Positions 15,764-24,227 are shown, numbered from the stretch's first letter. The stretch: DNA of 39,698 nucleotides from Deltaproteobacteria bacterium (GCA_011046135.1 DSBG01000104.1:1-39698), one strand, 5' to 3'. The notes: generated by a model not told the origin, from the letters alone. Made by a program: numbers and translations.

Positions 15764-17152
15764 ATGAATCCAGAGGTTTTCAGGGAGTATGACATACGGG
15801 GTGTTGTTGGCAGCGAACTGAGCGATGACTTTGTGGAACGGTTCGCGTGCGCCATGGGGGTCTACTGGAGCGATCACGGTGTGAAAAAGGTCGGCCTTGG
15901 CATGGATGCTCGGCTCAGCTCCCCGGGGTTTCTCGACATCCTGAAACGAGGGATCGCTGCGAGCGGGATCGAGGTGGTGGACCTCGGGATGGTCCCGACC
16001 CCGGTGCTGTACTTTTCCCTGCACCGCCTCCATCTCGACGGCGGCATCGAGGTGACCGGATCGCACAACCCCCCGGACAACAACGGGTTCAAGATCGCCC
16101 TGGGAAGGCAGACCATCTTCGGGGACGAGATCCAGAAGATCAGGACCCTCATGGAGCAGGGCAGGAGGATCACGGGGACGGCGAAGGCGCATCGATACGA
16201 CATCATTCCCGAGTACGTGGACGACATCGTGTCCCGCGTCTCGTGCGCCCGAGGCCTGAAGGTGGTTCTGGACCCGGGCAACGGTGTGGGCGGCGCGCCC
16301 GCGCTTGCAGTGCTCGATGCCCTCGGCATGGAGGTGATCGGCATCTGCCTCGAACCCGACGGCCGTTTCCCCAACCATCATCCCGATCCCACCACGGTTG
16401 AAGGGGTATCCATGCTCAGGGACGAGGTGCTCTCGACGGGAGCCCATCTCGGGATCGGTCTCGACGGTGACGCGGACAGGATCGGGGTCATCGATGCGAA
16501 GGGATCCCCAGTCTACGGCGACATGATCACCACGATCCTGGCACGGGAGATCCTGGGCAGGAGAAAAGGGGAAAAGATCATCGGCGAGGTGAAGTGCTCG
16601 AAGGTGTTCTTCGAGGAGGTCGCCAAGGCAGGCGGCATTCCCATCATGGGCAAGGTGGGACATTCCCTCATGAAGGCGCGGCTCCTGGAAGAGAATGCGG
16701 CTCTGGCCGGGGAAATGAGCGGGCACATCTTTTTCAGCGACCGGTGGTATGGGTTCGACGACGCCATCTACACCGCTGCGCGGCTCCTCGAGGTGCTCTC
16801 CGCCGAGGAGGAACCCCAGGCGGTGTTCGACAACCTTCCCAAGCTCGTCAACACCCCGGAGATCAGGATCGACTGTCCCGACCGCATCAAGTTTCAGGTG
16901 ATCGAATCATTCAGGGACTATGCGATGCAGCGCTACGCTGAGTGTGTGGACATCGACGGGGTGCGCTTCACCCACGGGGAGTCATGGGGGCTTGCCCGGC
17001 CGTCCAATACCCAGCCCGTGATCGTGCTCAGGTTCGAATCCCCTGACGAGAGACAGCTCAGGTCCCTTGAAAAGGACACGCGGGACAAGCTGCAGGAGAT
17101 CATTCAGTCCAGGCTCGTCAAAGACGGAAAAGGGCGCGAAGGTATTGCATAG
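15764..17152 (+). CDS. Phosphomannomutase/phosphoglucomutase
   Basis: A 462-residue alpha-D-phosphohexomutase of the AlgC/ManB type, which interconverts hexose 1- and 6-phosphates for sugar-nucleotide and surface polysaccharide synthesis. The N-terminus FREYDIRGVVG is typical. The active-site serine is Ser100 in TGSHNPPDNNGFK, where most members have TASHNP. The metal loop DGDADR is at 234-239. The sugar-binding loop appears as GEMSGHIFF, with the Glu and Ser of the GEMSGH motif, and the phosphate-binding loop is ARPSNTQP near the C-terminus, with Asn in place of the common SGTEP-like or SNTEP form. Length and domain order are normal. It has its own promoter and is followed after about 56 bases by the SH3/anchor gene. 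Confidence 0.93.
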   Translation: MNPEVFREYDIRGVVGSELSDDFVERFACAMGVYWSDHGVKKVGLGMDARLSSPGFLDILKRGIAASGIEVVDLGMVPTPVLYFSLHRLHLDGGIEVTGSHNPPDNNGFKIALGRQTIFGDEIQKIRTLMEQGRRITGTAKAHRYDIIPEYVDDIVSRVSCARGLKVVLDPGNGVGGAPALAVLDALGMEVIGICLEPDGRFPNHHPDPTTVEGVSMLRDEVLSTGAHLGIGLDGDADRIGVIDAKGSPVYGDMITTILAREILGRRKGEKIIGEVKCSKVFFEEVAKAGGIPIMGKVGHSLMKARLLEENAALAGEMSGHIFFSDRWYGFDDAIYTAARLLEVLSAEEEPQAVFDNLPKLVNTPEIRIDCPDRIKFQVIESFRDYAMQRYAECVDIDGVRFTHGESWGLARPSNTQPVIVLRFESPDERQLRSLEKDTRDKLQEIIQSRLVKDGKGREGIA

Positions 17153-17208
17153 CTCGTCCACATGGGTTAGGGTGAGACGAGAGTGCCCGTAGGAAGTGAG
17201 AGGTCGAA

Positions 17209-17886
17209 ATGAAGCAGATTGTTGTGTGTTCCCTTGTGATGTCCCTCGTGATCCTTCTGGTCCAGGCGTGCCCGCTTCATGCACGGGGGATGTATGTTCG
17301 GGACTGGATCACCATAACGCTCCGCACCGCCCCATCCGAAGGAGCAAGGGACATCGGCCTGGCAAACACCAACGATTTCCTCGAGATCCTTCAGGAGCAG
17401 GGGGAGTGGTACAGGGTGAAAACGCCGGGTGGAATTGAGGGATGGGTCCAGGCACGCTTCCTCACCAACCAGACACCCAAGGCGCTCATCATCGAACAGC
17501 TCAACGACAAGGTCCAGTCTCTGACCGAGGCGAACAGGGCCCTTGAAGAGGAGAACAAACAGCTTCAGAAGGATAACCGGGAACGGAACTTCAAGCTCAG
17601 CAGTATCGCCAAGGAGATGGAGAAATCAAAACAGGACTACGAAACACTCAAGGAGGCCTCCAGCGATTATCTCGATCTCAAGCAGAACTACGAAAAGCTC
17701 CTCGCAGATGCTCAGGACCGGGACGAGCAGCTCGCCGTGCTCTCCAGGGAGAACAACCGTTTGAAGACCTCGGAACGGCTCGGCTTCATGCTCATTGGCG
17801 GGGGATTCATCATTGCCGGCATGATCATCGGGTTTTTCCTCCAGGCCGTCCGGTCAAAGCCGAAAAAAACCGGGTATAAATTCTGA
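17209..17886 (+). CDS. SH3 domain and C-terminal membrane anchor protein (TIGR04211-like)
   Basis: A 225-residue envelope protein. It begins with a signal peptide (hydrophobic residues 3-20, then ACPLHARG). A bacterial SH3 domain follows at about 27-88 (YVRDWITITLRTAPS ... EWYRVKTPGGIEGWVQARFL). Residues 95-185 form a long coiled coil rich in Glu, Lys and Gln, and residues 193-213 form a membrane helix (GFMLIGGGFIIAGMIIGFFL) ahead of a basic tail. This order matches the SH3/anchor family that includes E. coli YgiM, whose exact function is not known; a link to the cell wall is likely for an SH3 domain in the periplasm. It lies between phosphohexomutase and threonine dehydratase genes on the same strand with short gaps. 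Confidence 0.85.
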   Translation: MKQIVVCSLVMSLVILLVQACPLHARGMYVRDWITITLRTAPSEGARDIGLANTNDFLEILQEQGEWYRVKTPGGIEGWVQARFLTNQTPKALIIEQLNDKVQSLTEANRALEEENKQLQKDNRERNFKLSSIAKEMEKSKQDYETLKEASSDYLDLKQNYEKLLADAQDRDEQLAVLSRENNRLKTSERLGFMLIGGGFIIAGMIIGFFLQAVRSKPKKTGYKF

Positions 17887-17901
17887 CGAGGAAAGACGGA
17901 T

Positions 17902-18882
17902 ATGCTGAAGAAATACGAGAAATTGAGCACGCGGGTAACCATCCAGGGGATTCTCAGGGCGCGGGCCGCCATCTACCACTACATCAACAAATCGAATCTG
18001 ATCTACTCCTCCGAACTGAGCAGGCTCATCGGGTGCGACGCCTTCGTCAAGCATGAGAATCACCTGCCCACCGGTTCCTTCAAGATCAGGGGCGCGCTCA
18101 ACTTTTTCCACTCCATACCCAGGGAAGACGTGACCAATGGCGTGCTCGTGTCCACCAGGGGGAACCATGGTCTCGCCATGGCATGGGCAGGCCGGTGGTA
18201 CCAGATCCCGTGCACGGTGGTTGTCCCCATGAACAACAACCCGGAGATCAACCGGATCATCGAGAGTTACGGTGCGGAACTCATCGAGTACGGACATGAT
18301 TTCTACGACACCCAGTTCTACTGTGATGAACTCGTGTCTTCAGCCGGATACTACTACGTGGAGCAGGGAAACGAGCCGGAGATCCTCAATGGGGTGGGGA
18401 CCATGGGGTTCGAGATCTTCGAAGACCTGCCCGAGGTGGATGTGATTATCTGTCCCATCGGCGGAGGTGCCGTCTGCGCGTCGCTGCTTCGGGTGGTACA
18501 GGCCATAAACCCGAATGTTGAGATCATCGGTGTCCAGTCGGCAAAGGCCCCCGCCTTTGCAAAGGCACAAGAGCTCGGTGAGTGGGTGACCATCGACGAG
18601 GCGGACACCATTGCCGACGGGCTGGCTGCACGCAGCGTGTTCCAGCTTCCCTACGTGATCATGAAGGATCACATCAAAGAGGTCGTCCTCTTGAATGAAG
18701 AAGAGATCCTGGAGGGAATCCGCCTGGCGCTTACCACAACACACAACCTCGCAGAAGGGGCCGGGGCAGCCTCCCTCATCGCAGCGCTGAAGATCAGGGA
18801 GCGGCTACAGGGAAAAAAGGTGGTCCTCATCATGAGCGGGGGAAATCTGGATCGGGAGCACCTGGAAAGGGCCCTGGCCTAG
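17902..18882 (+). CDS. Threonine dehydratase (threonine/serine ammonia-lyase), PLP enzyme
   Basis: A 326-residue fold-type II PLP enzyme that should deaminate threonine to 2-oxobutyrate and ammonia, or serine to pyruvate. The PLP lysine is Lys61 in GSFKIRGALNFF. The asparagine loop follows as STRGNHGLAMAWAG, where many members have SAGNHAQ. The phosphate loop is PIGGGAVCAS, and the C-terminal segment is LIMSGGNLD. It has no ACT domain, so it resembles the short catabolic enzyme rather than feedback-inhibited IlvA. It starts 15 bases after the SH3 gene. Its last four bases overlap the end of the convergent porB gene, so the two transcripts are antisense at their ends. The 2-oxoacid product is a plausible substrate of the adjacent oxidoreductase. 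Confidence 0.88.
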   Translation: MLKKYEKLSTRVTIQGILRARAAIYHYINKSNLIYSSELSRLIGCDAFVKHENHLPTGSFKIRGALNFFHSIPREDVTNGVLVSTRGNHGLAMAWAGRWYQIPCTVVVPMNNNPEINRIIESYGAELIEYGHDFYDTQFYCDELVSSAGYYYVEQGNEPEILNGVGTMGFEIFEDLPEVDVIICPIGGGAVCASLLRVVQAINPNVEIIGVQSAKAPAFAKAQELGEWVTIDEADTIADGLAARSVFQLPYVIMKDHIKEVVLLNEEEILEGIRLALTTTHNLAEGAGAASLIAALKIRERLQGKKVVLIMSGGNLDREHLERALA

Positions 18883-19796
18883 CCTTCCTCCCCGTTTTCC
18901 ATGGTTTGGAAGTAGCGTTCCCACCGCGTGGTGATAAGCTGCTGGATCTCGTTGATCTGGTCAGGCCCCAGGTTCCTGAAGCGTGCTTGAGTTTTGAAAT
19001 AGTCTTCAACCGGCACGAGGTTTTTCTTGTCCGCCAGTTTCTGGGATGCCCCGGTCAGCCTGAACTGCCCATGCTCGACCTCGTAAAGTTCGTACAGCCC
19101 TGTTTTGACGGCGAGTTTCCCGATCTTTACCGACAGGCGTGGATTAAACCCCCATCCCGGGGGGCAGGGTATGTGGAGGTGGAGGTATTTCACCCCGGTG
19201 AACGTGACGGCTTTTAAGACCTTATCGTAGATATCCAGCGGGTAGGCCGCCGAGCAGGTAGCCACGTAGCTGATGCCGTGGGCGCTCATGATGGCGGGAA
19301 CATCCTTCTTGGGCTGAAGCTTGCCTTTGAAGGGGGTGGTGGCTGTCAGGGCGCCGATGGGGGTCGTTCCCGAGCGCTGGGCGCCGGTGTTCATGTAGCC
19401 TTCGTTGTCATAGCAGATGAAGAGAAAATCATCGCCACGCTCCGCCGCCCCGGAGAGCGCCTGAATCCCGATGTCGCTGGTCCCTCCATCCCCGGCCCAG
19501 GCAACAACCTTGATCCCTGTTTTGTGTTGGGCTTTCAAGGCCCCGAGGAGCCCTGTCGCGGCAGCTGCAGTGGAGGCAAAGGTCACATTGAGCGAAGGGA
19601 GTTTTGTCGCAGCGATGGGGAAGAGCCCCTGGAGCACGGTGAGACAACTCGGAGGAACGACCAGGAGGGTGTCTTTCCCCAGGGCTTTGAGCGCAACGCG
19701 ATAGGCGATTCCCAGGGAACACCCCGAACAGGAGCGGTTTCCGGGATTGAGGAATTCTTCTTCCGGGAGATCCAGGATGGTTGTTATGGCGTGCAT
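18879..19796 (-). CDS. porB: Pyruvate/2-oxoacid:ferredoxin oxidoreductase, beta subunit
   Basis: The 305-residue TPP-binding subunit of a four-subunit 2-oxoacid:ferredoxin oxidoreductase, which decarboxylates a 2-oxoacid to acyl-CoA and passes electrons to ferredoxin. The TPP motif runs from GDGG (102-105) to NEGYMNTGAQ (131-140). Cysteines that should hold the proximal [4Fe-4S] cluster are Cys23 and Cys26 (CSGC), Cys51 (PPSC) and a later Cys in YVATCSAAYP. The length fits PorB. It is the last gene of porG-D-A-B and starts 12 bases after porA. Family members for 2-oxoisovalerate or indolepyruvate are related, so pyruvate is likely but not proven. Confidence 0.92.
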   Translation of the reverse strand: MHAITTILDLPEEEFLNPGNRSCSGCSLGIAYRVALKALGKDTLLVVPPSCLTVLQGLFPIAATKLPSLNVTFASTAAAATGLLGALKAQHKTGIKVVAWAGDGGTSDIGIQALSGAAERGDDFLFICYDNEGYMNTGAQRSGTTPIGALTATTPFKGKLQPKKDVPAIMSAHGISYVATCSAAYPLDIYDKVLKAVTFTGVKYLHLHIPCPPGWGFNPRLSVKIGKLAVKTGLYELYEVEHGQFRLTGASQKLADKKNLVPVEDYFKTQARFRNLGPDQINEIQQLITTRWERYFQTMENGEEG

Positions 19797-19808
19797 TGAT
19801 CAGTTCTC

Positions 19809-21011
19809 CTAGATTTTCAGGCCGATCCACCCTATCTCGTCAGGGTGCGCCACCGGTGTTGTGCAGGAGTGTTTCAGTGCCTCGTGGAGGTCCTCGGTTC
19901 TGATCTCCCTTCCTCCGAGGCCTAGGACATGTCCCAGAACCTCAGGCCTGGCCTGGTTATGGCCGTGGTGGAAGAGCGCTGATTTGATGTCAGAACACAG
20001 CGCCCCTTCATATCCGTAGCTGAGGGCTTTTTCGAAGACGATGATGCGTCTGGCATGGACGAGAGCCTGTGCGATCATGCTCGCGGGAAAAGGGCGGTAG
20101 AGGTGTACGCTCATGACGCCTACCCTGATGCCTGAAGCCCTGAGCAGATCGGCCACATCCCTGAGGTGGTAGGAAAGGGATCCCATGCTCACTGCGATGT
20201 AGTCAGCATCTTCACAGCAGTAGAGTTCAAAGAATGCATCTCCGCCCCTGCCGAACATCTCGAAGAACTGCCGTTCGATACTCGAAGCGGCATCGAGGGC
20301 CTTTCTCATGTCTTCCTGGAGCAGGTAGCGGATTTCCATGTACCCATGGGCAAGCCTTCCCTGTGCATCAAACCGGATATCAGGCAGCGTCACCGTGTTG
20401 AGGTTTGCGGGGTTCTCGGGATCAAGGGCATACGGTGCTTTGTATGGGGGGAGAAAGGCATCCACCCGGTCCTGCTCCGGCACATCGAAGGGCATGTACG
20501 TGTGGGAGAGGAGGTACCCGTCGTAGCAGACCATGATGGGAATCATCACCTCTTCGGCAAGGCGGAATGATTTTATCACGGTGTCGATGATCTGCTGGTG
20601 ATCGTTCACGTAGATCTGTATCCATCCGGTATCCCGCTGGGAAATGGAATCCTGGTGATCGTTCCACACGGTCCAGGGTGCTCCGACCCCCCGGTTGACC
20701 ACGCACATGACGATGGGCAGTCTGGCTCCTGCGGCCCAGTGAATCTGTTCATGCATGTACAGAAGCCCGTTGGCGCTCGTTGCGGTGAATGCCCTGGCAC
20801 CGGCGGACGACGCTGCAATGCAGACGGCCAGTGCTGAATGCTCGCTCTCCACAGGGATGTACTGGGCATCAAGTTCTCCTGCCTCGACGATCTCGGAGAG
20901 CTTTTCTGTCAGCGGGGTCTGGGGCGTGATAGGGTAGGCGGCGATGACCTGTGCTCGGGAGAGTTTCACCCCGAGGGCGGCAGCGACATTCCCGGATTCT
21001 ATGATATGCAT
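19809..21011 (-). CDS. porA: Pyruvate/2-oxoacid:ferredoxin oxidoreductase, alpha subunit
   Basis: A 400-residue alpha subunit that carries the pyrimidine-binding domain and part of the substrate site. The start chosen is the ATG at 21011 (MHIIESGNVAAALGV), four bases after the porD stop; the frame is open further upstream to 21086, but that would overlap porD. Family segments are QVIAAYPITPQTPLTEKL, PVESEHSALAVCIAAS, ATSANGLLYMHE and the C-terminal GVMSVHLYRPFP. The RGVGAPWTVWNDHQDS region near the substrate pocket fits pyruvate-type enzymes. It forms an operon with porG, porD and porB. Confidence 0.92.
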   Translation of the reverse strand: MHIIESGNVAAALGVKLSRAQVIAAYPITPQTPLTEKLSEIVEAGELDAQYIPVESEHSALAVCIAASSAGARAFTATSANGLLYMHEQIHWAAGARLPIVMCVVNRGVGAPWTVWNDHQDSISQRDTGWIQIYVNDHQQIIDTVIKSFRLAEEVMIPIMVCYDGYLLSHTYMPFDVPEQDRVDAFLPPYKAPYALDPENPANLNTVTLPDIRFDAQGRLAHGYMEIRYLLQEDMRKALDAASSIERQFFEMFGRGGDAFFELYCCEDADYIAVSMGSLSYHLRDVADLLRASGIRVGVMSVHLYRPFPASMIAQALVHARRIIVFEKALSYGYEGALCSDIKSALFHHGHNQARPEVLGHVLGLGGREIRTEDLHEALKHSCTTPVAHPDEIGWIGLKI

Positions 21012-21015
21012 GGCC

Positions 21016-21321
21016 TTATGGTTTCCCTTTGGTAACGCTGGATTCTTCCACCATGATGATCGCCTTGGTGGGACACTCCTCGGCACAGATTCCGCAGCCC
21101 TTGCAGTACTCGTAATCGATCGTCGGCGGAATGCTTCGCGTGATTATTCCATCGGGGCAGTAGAGCCAGCAGATAAAGCACGCGGGTGCATTTCTCTTGG
21201 CCGGGATACAGGCACCCGGGTCCAGAACGGGGCGCAGAACCCTCCAGGATCCGGTTTTCCCGGCATCACCGGGGCCAGGTTCACTGTGTGACGTGCTCCA
21301 CCCGTAGTCTCGCGTACTCAC
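21016..21321 (-). CDS. porD: 2-oxoacid:ferredoxin oxidoreductase, delta (ferredoxin-like) subunit
   Basis: A 101-residue subunit that wires electrons out of the complex through two [4Fe-4S] clusters. The motifs are CFICWLYCPDG and CKGCGICAEECP; the first set is completed by a cysteine in the CIPAKRNAPAC segment ahead of it. The N-terminal 35 residues are a short extension (KTGSWRVLRPV is the usual PorD start region). The start is a GTG at 21321, directly after the porG stop; no better start is visible. Its stop is followed after four bases by the porA ATG. Confidence 0.9.
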   Translation of the reverse strand: MSTRDYGWSTSHSEPGPGDAGKTGSWRVLRPVLDPGACIPAKRNAPACFICWLYCPDGIITRSIPPTIDYEYCKGCGICAEECPTKAIIMVEESSVTKGKP

Positions 21322-21885
21322 CTAGTACCCCATCACCGTGGTGTTCTCGTAACAGAGACGTGCTGCCTGCGCATTCTCCGATGCCCGCCGTCCCTGAAAT
21401 TCCTCCTCTATGTTCCTGATGAGCAGGGCAAAATCCAGGAAGTCGGTGGCCCTGGCAAAGGAACCGATGATGCCGGCATTCACCATCCCCTCCGGAAGAC
21501 CCGCCCGGCATGACACTGCTGTCACATCAGCCACTGCGAGCCTCGTGCCATCGAAGTTGTACGCTTCGAGGGGTTTCGGGGTGTTGATCACGAGAATCCC
21601 CCCCGGCTTCAGGCCGTGGAGGATGTCTGTCTCTTCCAGAAGGAGGTGATCAAGAACCACGATGATATCAGGTCTCGAGATGGGCGAGAGGTCATAGATC
21701 TTTGTTTTCGATACCTTCAACGAGGTGAAGACCGGGGCACCCCTGCGCTCCGTTCCAAAGGTGGGAACCATCGCTACCCCGGGGTAGCCTGATTCAAAGG
21801 TTGCCTTTGCCACGATCTTTGCCGCGGTGATAGCGCCTTGCCCCCCCCTACCGTGCCATCTGATTTCCAGGTGTTCATGCTCCAT
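21322..21885 (-). CDS. porG: 2-oxoacid:ferredoxin oxidoreductase, gamma subunit
   Basis: A 187-residue gamma subunit, which in this family binds or positions CoA. It begins LEIRWHGRGGQGAITAAKIVAKA, the standard start, then AMVPTFGTERRGAPV and PDIIVVLDHLLL. The glycine motif at residues 11-17 is coded by a run of eight Gs (plus-strand Cs at 21841-21848), a slippage-prone tract close to the start. It is the first gene of the operon. A GG-N10-GC element at 21906-21921 could be a sigma-54 promoter, but would leave only about 10 bases of leader. Confidence 0.92.
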   Translation of the reverse strand: MEHEHLEIRWHGRGGQGAITAAKIVAKATFESGYPGVAMVPTFGTERRGAPVFTSLKVSKTKIYDLSPISRPDIIVVLDHLLLEETDILHGLKPGGILVINTPKPLEAYNFDGTRLAVADVTAVSCRAGLPEGMVNAGIIGSFARATDFLDFALLIRNIEEEFQGRRASENAQAARLCYENTTVMGY

Positions 21886-22297
21886 GTGTCATCCCCAGCG
21901 TTTCATGCATTGTTCGGGCCAGCCTGCGATTCTCAGCGTGGGTATGGGCATGAGGCACGATCCTCGTACTCCCCCCCGGTCAGTCCGGCAGGAACGACTC
22001 TCTGGCTGGGCCGAGGGCCTGAGGCATCTCACAACGAGGGCATGGTCTCCCGCCTGGGAACACCTCATCGATTCCTGTTCCATGCCTGTCCTCGTACCGT
22101 TCATCTTTCTCGCTGGTCCTGGTATCCTCCTCTTCAGCTTCAGAGGGATACCCGTGCCCGGGCCGCTCACCCTGGCGTTTTCGTATGCGGGTGCCTTTAT
22201 ATACCACTATCGATGCTAAATCAAGGCACATACTTTGCATTAAACGCTGGTATGAACAAGAAAAGAACTGGTGAAACGAGTCACCAAGGAGCGACTG
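21886..22297. other. 412-base divergent intergenic region, porG to diguanylate cyclase
   Basis: Apart from the possible sigma-54 element near porG I see no gene. Long frames cross it on both strands but have no recognisable motifs. An AT-rich stretch at 22195-22255 just before the cyclase gene is the likely promoter region for the plus-strand genes; no clean -35/-10 pair could be fixed. Confidence 0.5.
21906..21921 (-). promoter_or_regulatory. Possible sigma-54 promoter before porG
   Basis: The minus strand reads TGGCCCGAACAATGCA, with GG and GC ten bases apart, as in TGGCACG-N4-TTGCA. There are two mismatches to the consensus outside the GG/GC pair. The start would be at about 21895, only 10 bases before the porG ATG, which leaves little room for a ribosome binding site. 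Confidence 0.3.
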
Positions 22298-23275
22298 ATG
22301 ATACGTGAACTGAAACTCTCCACTGAAAAACGGGTAGCGGCACGAGGGGATACCTCGAAGCAAAAACCGCTGGCACTGTTTACGGAAAGCATGATCACCC
22401 TCCTTTCAGGCTCCACCACGCACACGGCACTCATCGATCTCGTCTCCCTCATGGCACAGTCCTTTCCCCTTGCTGCACCGGCAATCTACACCAGGATCCA
22501 TGGACAGAGGAAAAAGGCATATGCTGTCACTGAACACAGAGACGGGGGGTATCGCGACGCGCGCAGGGTCCTGGGGAGCGACGACTACGAGCACGTGAGC
22601 ATACACATAGGAGGTCACCCGCCAGAGGTCAGGAACCGCGTCGATCTCACCCTTTTCGATGGGTTTCAGGCCCGGGTTGTCCTGTCGATAAACTCAGGAC
22701 TCCATGTGGAGTTGTTCCAGGAATGGGTCAAATATCTGACGCCCGCCGTTGCAAAACTCGTTGACAATGAGCTGCTCCTGCACATGGCCTTTCGAGACGG
22801 GCTCACGGGTCTGCTCAATTACCGGGCCTTCCAGGAGATTCTCGAGGCGGAGTGGCAGCGCTGCCAGCGCTACGGCACGACCTTTTCTCTCATGATGATT
22901 GATATTGACTATTTCAAACGTGTCAACGATGTATATGGGCATCCTGCAGGAGACAGTGTGCTCAAGGCCCTTGCCCTGAGACTCCAGGCGCGCCTCAGGA
23001 AGAGCGACCTCGTGTTCCGCTACGGGGGGGAGGAATTTATGGTTCTCCTGCCGCAGACAGGTATCTACCGGGCACGAATGCTTGCAGAGCGACTCAGGCT
23101 CATGGTGGAAAGAATGCGGTTCGTGCACGATGTCCAGGCGACGGTCAGTATCGGGGTAAGCCAGTATCGGGAGGGACTGAGTTGTGCCGAGCTCGTTAGA
23201 CAGGTAGACAGGGGACTGTACCTGGCAAAAGAGTGGGGTCGCAACAGGGTTGAACTCTTTAAGGAGATTTCATGA
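22298..23275 (+). CDS. Diguanylate cyclase (GGDEF domain)
   Basis: A 325-residue cyclase that should make cyclic di-GMP from two GTP. I chose the ATG at 22298 because AAGGAG lies six bases before it; a GTG at 22271 in frame is weaker. The C-terminal GGDEF domain begins at the DGLTGLLN helix and has the active site GGEEF at 243-247 (FRYGGEEFMVLLP). The inhibitory site RxxD is present as RKSD at 234-237, so product feedback is expected. Residues 20-160 look like a GAF-type sensory domain without a recognisable ligand motif, and there is no membrane helix. The stop overlaps the ATG of the PilZ gene by four bases (ATGA), which pairs an enzyme that makes c-di-GMP with a probable receptor. Confidence 0.92.
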   Translation: MIRELKLSTEKRVAARGDTSKQKPLALFTESMITLLSGSTTHTALIDLVSLMAQSFPLAAPAIYTRIHGQRKKAYAVTEHRDGGYRDARRVLGSDDYEHVSIHIGGHPPEVRNRVDLTLFDGFQARVVLSINSGLHVELFQEWVKYLTPAVAKLVDNELLLHMAFRDGLTGLLNYRAFQEILEAEWQRCQRYGTTFSLMMIDIDYFKRVNDVYGHPAGDSVLKALALRLQARLRKSDLVFRYGGEEFMVLLPQTGIYRARMLAERLRLMVERMRFVHDVQATVSIGVSQYREGLSCAELVRQVDRGLYLAKEWGRNRVELFKEIS

Positions 23276-24120
23276 ATATCGACAGCCTTCTCAACCTGAG
23301 TCAACGCGTTGTCCTCTATACACTGGACGGACAGAAATCCGCGGGAAAGGTCATGGAACTCTCCGACGAAGAGAGCTTTCTCTTTCTGCCCGAGGCAAGC
23401 CTCTCCGTTGTGCCGGGGGCGGTGGTGAAGATATCCGATGGGCAGGATGCAATCTTTGCCAAGGTTACCCATGAGACCGACCGTGGACTGGAGATGTATC
23501 TGGAACGCGGTGCCTCTGTCGGCAACGAGCGCAGGTCGGATGTGAGAATCTATGATAAGATCTACTGCAGCGCCACGTTCATCTGCCATGCCGATGAAAA
23601 ACCGGCAGAACTGCCCCGGAGCCTTGATCGCATTCGAGCGAACAAACTCATCATCGATTCCTTTCTGAAGGGAAAATACGGCTACCCTGGAGCGGACGAG
23701 GTTCCGTACACACGGGAATCCCCCTACAACCAGATCCTGTGGGAGATGAACAGGAAGCTCGATCTCCTCGTTCACATGCTGCTTGCCGAAGAGTTCAAGA
23801 ACCTCATGAGCTCTCGTCCCCTCGATGTCAATATCTCGGCTTCCGGCATCCGATTTATCACGAACACCTCCTTCGAAGTGGGAGATCTCCTGGAGATCAA
23901 CCTCATCCTGCCCATGGTGCCCCTCCTCTTCATCCGGCTCATGGGGGAGGTAATTCGTCAAAAAAATGTCACAAGCTATGAGACGAACCGCTATGCCGTT
24001 GCCGTGACCTTCCTGCGCATGGATCCAGACGCCAAGGATGACATCATCCGGTACCTGTTCAGGAGGCAGAGAGAACTCCTCAGGAAACGGCAGAACCATA
24101 CGCTCATCAAGAACCACTGA
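23272..24120 (+). CDS. PilZ-domain protein, probable c-di-GMP receptor with a helical insertion
   Basis: A 282-residue protein. Residues 1-80 form a beta-rich N-terminal domain, similar in layout to YcgR/FlgZ-type proteins. The c-di-GMP binding signature is split: RRxxxR at 87-92 (NERRSDVRI) and NxSxxG at 187-192 (DVNISASGIRF). About 85 mostly helical residues (100-184), including KPAELPRSLDR and a Leu-rich helix RKLDLLVHMLLAEEF, lie between them, where normal PilZ domains have about 25-30. The tail is strongly basic (RRQRELLRKRQ). Binding residues look intact. The target could be the flagellar motor encoded nearby or an envelope process. Translation is coupled to the cyclase gene. Confidence 0.82.
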   Translation: MNIDSLLNLSQRVVLYTLDGQKSAGKVMELSDEESFLFLPEASLSVVPGAVVKISDGQDAIFAKVTHETDRGLEMYLERGASVGNERRSDVRIYDKIYCSATFICHADEKPAELPRSLDRIRANKLIIDSFLKGKYGYPGADEVPYTRESPYNQILWEMNRKLDLLVHMLLAEEFKNLMSSRPLDVNISASGIRFITNTSFEVGDLLEINLILPMVPLLFIRLMGEVIRQKNVTSYETNRYAVAVTFLRMDPDAKDDIIRYLFRRQRELLRKRQNHTLIKNH

Positions 24121-24191
24121 CCGTTGCCCGGCTCACGGTGATCATCTCTCGGACATGGCGGCACGGGTGGGTGATCGTTCAGAAAACTTGA

Positions 24192-24219
24192 TTGACAGCC
24201 GGTGTGATCTGCCTATAGC
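24192..24219 (+). promoter_or_regulatory. Sigma-70-like promoter immediately before the PBP gene
   Basis: TTGACA at 24192-24197 and TATAGC at 24214-24219 are 16 bases apart. Transcription would start at about 24226, two bases before the GTG start codon, so the mRNA would be nearly leaderless if both are real. Confidence 0.4.
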
Positions 24220-24227
24220 CTTGAAGC

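Noticed and set aside
15674-16726. 350-codon minus-strand frame opposite the phosphohexomutase gene
   Set aside because: No motifs, a His/Asp-rich shadow composition, and it runs through a good plus-strand promoter and gene.
22217-22243. Possible FliA (sigma-28) promoter before the cyclase gene (TAAA, 15 bases, TGCATTAA)
   Set aside because: Only about four of eight -10 bases match the GCCGATAA consensus.
21838-22308. 156-codon plus-strand frame covering the porG-cyclase gap
   Set aside because: It overlaps the porG start and the cyclase start, has no ribosome binding site and no recognisable protein pattern.
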